Source: an uncultured Eubacterium sp.
GTDB lineage: Bacteria > Bacillota > Clostridia > Lachnospirales > Lachnospiraceae
DNA length: 64,000 nucleotides
Direction of reading: 5' to 3'
NCBI GenBank assembly: GCA_910583555.1
Contig: CAJTXO010000001.1
Coordinates: forward strand, 310,001 to 374,000
Below are positions 58,060 to 64,000 of the stretch, piece after piece; within the stretch, counting starts at the first letter, position 1, and each line of letters begins with the position of its first letter. The notes beneath the pieces were generated by a model. That model did no database searches, was not told the DNA's origin, and saw only the letters and a list, made by a program, of their open reading frames with translations. The position numbers and the translations under genes were made by a program.

Positions 58060-58837
58060 TGCGTTTGACAGCATCAAAGCGGATGACAAACTGAAGCGAT
58101 CGACAAAACAGTTTATCTCCGCGAAACACGAAGAAAAAACGCAGTTTTTCCGCAAGCCGGCATTTCGGCGGGCGGCTGCGGCCGTTTGCATGATCTTTGT
58201 GCTGGCGCTTGGCCTCGAAGGCTATTTCTGGATCCAGACGCCGGTTTCCTATATAAGCATTGACGTGAATCCTTCGATCGAACTTGCCCTCAATCGTTTT
58301 AACCGCGTCGTATCAGCGGAAGCATACAATGAAGAGGCAGCAGAAATCCTGAAAGGCTTGTCCCTGAAATGGAAAAATTATACACAAGCTATGGAAGAGA
58401 TCGTGGATGGCAAGGAAATGAACGTCTATCTGACGGATGAAGCCGAACTCGTTTTTACGGTGGCGACAGACAGCGGGCGAAACGATGAATTGACATCCGG
58501 AATAGAAGCATATTGTGGTAATACCGGGCGCAAATGCCACAGCTACAGCGCGGACACCGACATCGTGGATGAGGCTCACGGGAATGGACTTTCCGTGGGG
58601 AAATATTACGCGTATCTGCAGTTGTATCAATATGATGATACGGTGACGGTCAATGAGTGCAAGGGGATGAGCGTGTCACATATTCACGGATTGGCGGAGG
58701 AACATGCGCATTGTGGGGGGAATGGCGGCGGACAGAGCGATGAGGGTAATGTACAGGATCAGTCATCGACGGATATGAGCAGTTCGGCGACTGGGCACGG
58801 GCAGCACCACCACAGGAATCGAAGGCATGGGGGGTGA
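58040..58837 (+). CDS. RsgI-like anti-sigma factor with His-rich tail
   Basis: 265 residues, start taken as TTG 58040 with GGAGG 8 nt upstream; a TTG at 58025 lies before that site. A cytoplasmic part (about 1-40), one membrane segment (about 45-62) and then the RsgI middle-domain motif VSYISIDVNPSIELALNRFN followed by RVVSAEAYNEEAAEIL. The end is unusual: HIHGLAEEHAHCGG, a Gly/Ser linker and GHGQHHHRNRRHGG. RsgI proteins carry varied outer sensor domains; a His/Cys-rich one suggests metal sensing. Confidence 0.85.
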   Translation: MTNQIHNAFDSIKADDKLKRSTKQFISAKHEEKTQFFRKPAFRRAAAAVCMIFVLALGLEGYFWIQTPVSYISIDVNPSIELALNRFNRVVSAEAYNEEAAEILKGLSLKWKNYTQAMEEIVDGKEMNVYLTDEAELVFTVATDSGRNDELTSGIEAYCGNTGRKCHSYSADTDIVDEAHGNGLSVGKYYAYLQLYQYDDTVTVNECKGMSVSHIHGLAEEHAHCGGNGGGQSDEGNVQDQSSTDMSSSATGHGQHHHRNRRHGG

Positions 58838-58906
58838 GAGGGAATCGACAGCAGAAAAAATAGTGGATCATGTTAAGTTTCCCTTTTCTCCCTCTCCCCC
58901 TTCTCC

Positions 58907-60400
58907 CTACTCCGTCCGGATCGCCGCCAACGGACTCAGCTTCATCGCCCGTCTTGCCGGGAAATATCCCGCCAGCATACCCATCAGGGTGGAAAACGCG
59001 ATCGCCGTCAGCGCCAGCCACCAGGGAATAACGGAAATATTCCCGTTGATGCCCTCGGCCGAACCCGCAAACGAATTCAGCACCGTGGACACGATAAACG
59101 TAAAGCCAAGTCCGACGACGCCGCCGATAAACCCGATCCCTGCTGCCTCCATCAGAAACAGCTTTCTGATATCCTTCATATTGCAGCCAAGTACTTTCAT
59201 CACACCGATCTCTTTCGTCCGCTCATACGTCGACATCATCATCGTATTGGCAATTCCGATCGCTGCCACCAGAAAGGCCACCATACCAATGCCGCCCAGT
59301 GTCAGTTCTACGATCTGCAGGCTCTGCTGAATGGATTCCAGCAGTTCCTTATTACTCTCTGCCTCAAATCCCATATCCTGAATGGCCTGCGTAACTTCCT
59401 CCACATGGTCGGTATCATCCACATCAACGACAAACTCCGTATACACCCAGTCTTTCAACGGCCTTCCTTTGATCTTCGGCTGTCCCGGGATGTTTGCCTT
59501 GCCAAAATTTTTGATCAGGTAACTTTTCAGGGCGTCAATATCGACTAACAGGTTCTGGCTGTTCTCGGCGTAATCATCCGGGCCTCCTTCGAGGATTCCA
59601 GTGATTTTTACACGGAACATCGCGGTATTGTCAACTTCCGGATCCGACACGCCACTCATACCCGTATCTGCGTCCGTGCCCGTATCCGCGCCAGCATCCA
59701 TCCCTGCGTCCGCGCCAGCATCCGTCTCAGCGCCATCTCCCGACGCGTCGCCGCCATCGCCGTATCCTGTATCCTGACCGGCGTCCGCAGTTTCATCATC
59801 TGTCGTCTGATCTTCCGCGCTATAGTCATAAAATTTCACCTGACGGATCTGCCTCATGAGATCAATATCCGGCAGTTCCCCGGTCGAATAGTAATCGTAG
59901 TACTCATCCCCCAGCGAATAGCCGAAACTGGTGAGTATCGTGTTTCCCGCCAAAAGCTGGAGGCTCCCTCCACCGGCCGCCGGGAGTTCACCTTTTCCCA
60001 GCGTCTGGCTTTCCATGACCTCCCTGCTCACTCCGACAAGCATCGCATAGCCGCTGTATTTTCCCTGCTCGAGGTTCACATCAAACGACAGCGAAGGAGA
60101 AACACTTTGGACATATTCCATCTGCTCAAACATGGAGAGATTCGAATCGGTGAGCAACGTATTGGCATCCGTTTTTTCGCTCTCTGACATCATGTCAGCC
60201 GAGGACCGGACGCGGATCTGTGTGGCGGACCCCATGCGGGAATATTCCTCCATCATCATCTGTTTCATACCGACCGCAAGAGAGATCATCGCCACTACCG
60301 ACGCCGTTCCGATGAGCACGCCCAGAACGGTTAAAAACGTACGTAGTTTCCGCCGCCACAAATTTCCGAAACTCATCGCCATTACATCATAGAAGCTCAT
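58907..60400 (-). CDS. MacB/FtsX-type ABC transporter permease with acidic insertion
   Basis: 497 residues. First membrane segment about 22-43 (RTFLTVLGVLIGTASVVAMI), a MacB-like outer domain (about 50-365), then three membrane segments with the FtsX core GMVAFLVAAIGIANTMMMS, YERTKEIGVMKVLGCN. The outer domain contains a 45-50-residue Asp/Gly/Ala insertion (about 205-255: DAGADAGMDAGADTGTDADT). The ATG overlaps the preceding gene by 14 bp. With the ATPase gene at 62279 it forms an exporter for peptides, lipoproteins or drugs. Confidence 0.9.
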   Translation of the reverse strand: MSFYDVMAMSFGNLWRRKLRTFLTVLGVLIGTASVVAMISLAVGMKQMMMEEYSRMGSATQIRVRSSADMMSESEKTDANTLLTDSNLSMFEQMEYVQSVSPSLSFDVNLEQGKYSGYAMLVGVSREVMESQTLGKGELPAAGGGSLQLLAGNTILTSFGYSLGDEYYDYYSTGELPDIDLMRQIRQVKFYDYSAEDQTTDDETADAGQDTGYGDGGDASGDGAETDAGADAGMDAGADTGTDADTGMSGVSDPEVDNTAMFRVKITGILEGGPDDYAENSQNLLVDIDALKSYLIKNFGKANIPGQPKIKGRPLKDWVYTEFVVDVDDTDHVEEVTQAIQDMGFEAESNKELLESIQQSLQIVELTLGGIGMVAFLVAAIGIANTMMMSTYERTKEIGVMKVLGCNMKDIRKLFLMEAAGIGFIGGVVGLGFTFIVSTVLNSFAGSAEGINGNISVIPWWLALTAIAFSTLMGMLAGYFPARRAMKLSPLAAIRTE

Positions 60401-62255
60401 CGTCGATCAACTCCTCTTCCTTCTTCAAACGTTTCTTTTTCAATATGTGATGTACGACTGCTGCCGCTATGATCAAGACGACAACGAACGGGATCACTAT
60501 GAACAGTGGGGAGATTCCCCCGCCCTCTTCCTCACCTTCCATGAATTCCATGTCCTCATCCGAATCCATCATTTCATCCATGTCATCCTCAACTAAAATG
60601 GTCACTTTCTCCTCATACGTATTGCTCTCACCAGCCGAATTTTCATACGAGATCACGATAGCGCACTCCCCGTCACCGTCTTCCGGCGTCGCCTCCACGC
60701 CTGTCAACGGCACATTGGCGTAACCGCTCGCGCCGGCCGCGATATTTCCCACAAAGGTTTCCTCGCTGTCAACGCCGTCCCCCTTGCACTGGACCGTAAC
60801 ATTATTTAACTTCCCGGCGCCCAAATTGTTGATGGAAAATGCCAGATCGCCCTCGCCGCCTACGGACAGCACATCCGGCGGCGTCATTTCGGTCAGGCTG
60901 ATGCGGTCTTTGAGCGTCACCGGAATGGACACATTGTCCTGCGAATCAAAGGCGTTCGCCTTTCCATCCTCGTATTCCGCCTTGATGGTCATCGGATAGG
61001 AACGGGAGCCCAGACTGGCTGCCGCTTTCATTTTAAAGGAAATCGTCACAGTTCCCTTCGCGCCGATGCGTTCCACATAAGCGGTGCTGGCGCCGCTGAC
61101 AGGCAGAAATTCGCCATTTGCTGTAGACAGCGTGAATTTGACATTCTTAACCGCCTGGCTGGCGTTATTTTTTATATGAAGCTTTAAATTAAATTTGCTG
61201 TTCGGGGTAATCTTTTTTACGTCCGTGTCATAGCCCGTAACCATCACGCGGGGCGTGGACTTTTTGTCATTCGCGCCGGCAGCCGCCTCTTTCGGCTTCT
61301 TTCCCTTCAGCCGCACATTGACCGTCTTATCAGCCGTTACCGGTGTCTTCCCTTTCAGGTATGTAATCTTAAACGTGATCGCCTGATAGCCGTCAGCCAC
61401 GTCCTTTTTCACGCGGAACGTATAGCGGCACTTTAACTTTTTCGTCCCCTTGGAATGTGTCACCCGGTACGCATCGCTCGTGCTCTCAAACGGGAAACCT
61501 TCCCCGATCGCCGGCACCACATCGGTAATCTTATACTTAGAACTGTACGCGGTAAAGGCCACGCTGCACTTCCCGCCGTAGCTCCCGTGCGGCGTACCGC
61601 TCATTTTCAGGGAAATATCCCCGTCGGACGCCGGATCTTCCTGTGCCGCATCGTCCGAGGAAGCCCCGCTGCTCTTCTTTCCCTTCAGTTTTACGCTGAC
61701 ATCTTTATTCACATAATATTCGCTGTCATACACCGTCGTATTTCCATCTGTGCCGCGCCTGCTGTAGACCACGGTAAAACCGGCCAGGTAATAACCTGTC
61801 TCCAACGTATCTTTTGCCCGGAACCGGTAAGAACAGTGAACTGAATTTCCGCTGCCAGCCGTCACCCGGTACGCCTCATCTTCCATGGCAAACGGAAAAC
61901 CCTCATTCAGGACCGGGTAGATCCGCTCGATCCGCTCGACTTCATATTTCTTTTTCCTGTTTTTATTTCCAGTGGCCGTAAATGAAATCTCCACGTTCCC
62001 ACCGGCTTTGGTGCCGCTCACTTTCAAGCCGGATACGGTTATATCAGAGGATACGCCGGACAACATTTCCCCGTTCAACTCCCCCAGATCTGAACTGCCG
62101 TTTCCCGGCCCAATATCATCCCCGGAAACGGTGCCGGATCCATTCCCTTCTTCTCGTTCCGGCGCCGCGATCACATTCTGGCACATTCCGAGAACAGTCA
62201 GAACACATAATGCCAGCACCACTGTTTTTTTCCATTTTTTTACTCTTGTACTCAT
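60387..62255 (-). CDS. CARDB/S-layer-like membrane-anchored accessory protein of the ABC exporter
   Basis: 622 residues from ATG 62255 (AAGGAGG 8 nt upstream). Signal peptide (about 10-30), two related domains of about 110 residues with matching motifs (IYPVLNEGFPFAMEDEAYRV and VVPAIGEGFPFESTSDAYRV), two CARDB-like Ig domains (NFKL-type LHIKNNASQAVKNVKF and FSINNLGAGKLNNVTV), an acidic linker, and one membrane segment (about 583-605) with a basic then acidic tail. COG1361-type proteins beside MacB-like permeases are common in Clostridia. It may guide the substrate outside the membrane. Confidence 0.82.
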   Translation of the reverse strand: MSTRVKKWKKTVVLALCVLTVLGMCQNVIAAPEREEGNGSGTVSGDDIGPGNGSSDLGELNGEMLSGVSSDITVSGLKVSGTKAGGNVEISFTATGNKNRKKKYEVERIERIYPVLNEGFPFAMEDEAYRVTAGSGNSVHCSYRFRAKDTLETGYYLAGFTVVYSRRGTDGNTTVYDSEYYVNKDVSVKLKGKKSSGASSDDAAQEDPASDGDISLKMSGTPHGSYGGKCSVAFTAYSSKYKITDVVPAIGEGFPFESTSDAYRVTHSKGTKKLKCRYTFRVKKDVADGYQAITFKITYLKGKTPVTADKTVNVRLKGKKPKEAAAGANDKKSTPRVMVTGYDTDVKKITPNSKFNLKLHIKNNASQAVKNVKFTLSTANGEFLPVSGASTAYVERIGAKGTVTISFKMKAAASLGSRSYPMTIKAEYEDGKANAFDSQDNVSIPVTLKDRISLTEMTPPDVLSVGGEGDLAFSINNLGAGKLNNVTVQCKGDGVDSEETFVGNIAAGASGYANVPLTGVEATPEDGDGECAIVISYENSAGESNTYEEKVTILVEDDMDEMMDSDEDMEFMEGEEEGGGISPLFIVIPFVVVLIIAAAVVHHILKKKRLKKEEELIDDELL

Positions 62256-62278
62256 ACTGCGAGCCTCCTTCTAAACTT

Positions 62279-62989
62279 CTAAGCTTCTATTATCTTTCCA
62301 TCCCTTATCCGGATCTGCCGGTCCGCCAGCGCCGCCAGTTCCGGATCGTGCGTCACCATCACCAGCGTTTTCTTCCGCTCGCTCAGCACCCGGCGCATCA
62401 GGTCCATCATCTCGGCTGACGTGGCGGAATCCAGATTTCCCGTCGGTTCATCGGCAAATACGATACTGGGGTTCAATACGAGCGCCCTCGCCACGCCGAC
62501 GCGCTGCTGCTGCCCGCCCGACATCTGATTTGGTTTGTGCCTGCGGAATTTTTTCAGTCCCACGAGCTCGATCATTTTTTCCGCCCGCTTCATCCGGAGC
62601 TTCTTGGGAATTCCCCGGAACATGAGCGGCAGCGCGACGTTTTCCACCGCGTTCATCGTGCCGATCAAATTAAAGGACTGAAAGATAAAACCGACCTTTT
62701 CCCTGCGGAAACGCACAAGGCGGTTTTCATTATAGGTATCGATCCGCTCCCCCGCCACGGTAATGATCCCTTTCGTCGGTTTCTCCAGACCGGCCAGCAT
62801 ATTCAAAAGGGTCGATTTTCCGGAACCGGACGCGCCGACGATCGCACAAAACTCCCCCTCGAAGATCTGGAAGCTGACGCCGTCCAGCGCGCGCACGCGG
62901 TTTTTTCCGATCGGATAGATTTTGTACAGATTTTTGACATCGATCACGCACTTTGGCCGTTTATTCTGAGCCGTCATCCCTTCGTCCAC
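62279..62989 (-). CDS. ABC transporter ATP-binding protein (MacB/LolD type)
   Basis: 236 residues. Walker A GASGSGKSTLLNMLAG, Q-loop in FIFQSFNLIG, signature MSGGQQQRVGVARAL, Walker B IVFADEPTGNLDSAT and the His loop MVTHDPELA. Typical of LolD/MacB ATPases that power FtsX-like permeases. First gene of a three-gene operon with the CARDB-like protein (23 nt gap) and the permease. Confidence 0.95.
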   Translation of the reverse strand: MDEGMTAQNKRPKCVIDVKNLYKIYPIGKNRVRALDGVSFQIFEGEFCAIVGASGSGKSTLLNMLAGLEKPTKGIITVAGERIDTYNENRLVRFRREKVGFIFQSFNLIGTMNAVENVALPLMFRGIPKKLRMKRAEKMIELVGLKKFRRHKPNQMSGGQQQRVGVARALVLNPSIVFADEPTGNLDSATSAEMMDLMRRVLSERKKTLVMVTHDPELAALADRQIRIRDGKIIEA

Positions 62990-63330
62990 CTGTGTCCACT
63001 CCTCTCCGTGTAATCTTCTACAATCATCTCAAATCCTTATAGGAACAATTTATGAGGCTCATTTATCATATCATACATTCCCATCAATTTTGTTACTATT
63101 TTCTTACATTTTTCATACAATGCCCCAATGGCATCAACCGAGGCGATAAAGTGCAACATATATCAAGACTTTGTTTTTACTCATATGTTACAATGTTCCA
63201 GAAGGAGGAAAAAGATTTGTTTGAGTGGAATGAGACCGTACAGGACCGGAAAGATCCTGTCCCCATCGCTCTCCCCACCCCAAAGGTTGTTCTCTTCCCG
63301 GAGCATTACATGAATAAAGGAGGTACTACC

Positions 63331-63840
63331 ATGAGCCAGACAATACTGACAGATGCCCATATCCGTATGGAGCATATTCCCGCCCATAAATACATCGGGA
63401 TCTGGGATATTGACGCCACCGACTACTGTAGTTTCTGGAACCGGCACGATTGTGACGCGGTCTGCGGGACGATCGACAGCATGAGCCACGTCTCCCACCC
63501 GGTCGTAACCTGCCACACAGCCGGATGGTTTTACGAAAATGGAAGAAAGGGCTACTTCTACGGCTTTGGCGTGCCAGTTGATTATCAGGGGGTGGTTCCG
63601 GACGGGTTCGAGATCCGGGAACTGCCCGCGAGCGATTATTTCGTTTTCTATCACCCGACGTTTGACTATTTAAAGGACTGCGGCGAGGTGATGAAACGAG
63701 TGGAGCAGCTGGCGTGGAATTTCGATCCCAAAACGCGGGGTTACGAGTGGAACGAGGATATTTGCAACGACTACCAGCGTCATTTCCCGGAAGAACTCGG
63801 TTATCAGGTGCTGCGGCCGGCACGGAAATTAAAGCCTTAA
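63331..63840 (+). CDS. Effector-binding (GyrI-like/AraC_E_bind) domain protein
   Basis: 169 residues from ATG 63331 with AAAGGAGG 7 nt upstream. Beta-strand motifs MEHIPAHKYIGIWD near the start, GYFYGFGVPVDYQG and GFEIRELPASDYFVFYHPTF fit the SOUL/GyrI-like small-molecule binding fold, without a DNA-binding domain. In frame upstream, TTG 63217 behind a strong AAGGAGG could add 38 residues. Ligand unknown. Confidence 0.75.
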   Translation: MSQTILTDAHIRMEHIPAHKYIGIWDIDATDYCSFWNRHDCDAVCGTIDSMSHVSHPVVTCHTAGWFYENGRKGYFYGFGVPVDYQGVVPDGFEIRELPASDYFVFYHPTFDYLKDCGEVMKRVEQLAWNFDPKTRGYEWNEDICNDYQRHFPEELGYQVLRPARKLKP

Positions 63841-63917
63841 CGGTAGAAAAGTTCGGACAGATATGATATAATCAGCACAGAAGCGCAGTTTCCAAGACAA
63901 TAAAAGGAGAAAAGCGA

Positions 63918-64000
63918 ATGTCCGATACTATTTTTTACAAAGGCGTATTAAAAAGAGGAAAGGATCCCTTAGCCGTATTTGAAAAGATCACAAAGGGAAT
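63918..64000 (+). CDS. Start of an unidentified gene, cut by the window edge
   Basis: ATG 63918 with AAAAGGAG 8 nt upstream opens a frame that stays open for the 27 codons visible (begins MSDTIFYKGVLKRGKDPLAV). Too little is present to name it. TATAAT-like sequence is found about 50 nt upstream. Confidence 0.5.
   Translation, partial: MSDTIFYKGVLKRGKDPLAVFEKITKG

Overview
The window looks like a chromosomal segment of a spore-forming, anaerobic member of the Clostridia, most probably Lachnospiraceae. The basis is a YyaC-type sporulation protein, NfnAB electron bifurcation, Leloir galactose genes, a T-box-controlled aspartyl-tRNA synthetase with GatCAB, several ECF sigma/anti-sigma pairs, a class B sortase with its substrate, and a domain-swapped GH3 beta-glucosidase. 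Base composition is near 50% G+C by eye. I see no rRNA, tRNA, CRISPR array, insertion sequence or prophage. The family placement is inference.

Layout. Positions 1-2.3 kb hold two membrane-anchored proteins, one with an MPN/JAMM-like fold that has lost its metal ligands. From 10.3 down to 3.0 kb runs a tightly packed minus-strand block: nfnA, nfnB, a GGDEF protein, pfkA, dnaX, ybaB, recR, with yyaC converging on recR. From 11 to 13.5 kb are mrp, thiN, an AIM24-like gene and a small ORF with a terminator. From 13.6 to 18.2 kb are an ECF sigma/anti-sigma pair, an Rpn nuclease, an APH(3')-like kinase and a DUF1275 membrane protein.

The region 18.3-26.8 kb is a beta-lactam response module: blaI-blaR1 on the plus strand face a MecA-like penicillin-binding protein operon on the minus strand. 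TACA-N2-TGTA operators lie in the PBP promoter and a one-mismatch copy lies at the blaI promoter. A plus-strand extended -10 promoter overlaps one PBP operator, and a hairpin with a T-run lies about 95 nt downstream, so a small BlaI-controlled RNA is possible. Next to it are a MetRS paralogue that appears to have lost the KMSKS half of its catalytic core and another APH-fold kinase.

From 26.9 to 30 kb lie sortase B and a repeat-rich adhesin. From 30.2 to 35.8 kb a T-box with specifier AAC (Asn) precedes aspS-gatC-gatA-gatB-pilZ, the indirect route to Asn-tRNA. galK and galE follow. From 38.3 to 47.3 kb are large surface and secreted proteins (a transglutaminase-like/LRR protein with 25 repeats of 24 bp, a permuted GH3 enzyme, an Ig-like surface protein and its decayed paralogue). 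From 47.5 to 54 kb are metG, an ABC-F protein behind an attenuator-like leader, an orphan HicB with a palindrome that fills its promoter spacer, and a VanRS-like two-component system without vanHAX. The right end holds two more ECF sigma/anti-sigma systems (one beside a Cys/His-rich secreted protein), a MacB-type ABC exporter with a CARDB-like accessory protein, and an effector-binding-domain protein.

Taken together the window is rich in envelope- and antibiotic-response genes scattered among housekeeping operons: BlaI/BlaR1/PBP, VanRS, ABC-F, two APH-fold kinases and three ECF systems. All gene identities come from reading motifs and recalled family sequences; no database search was run.
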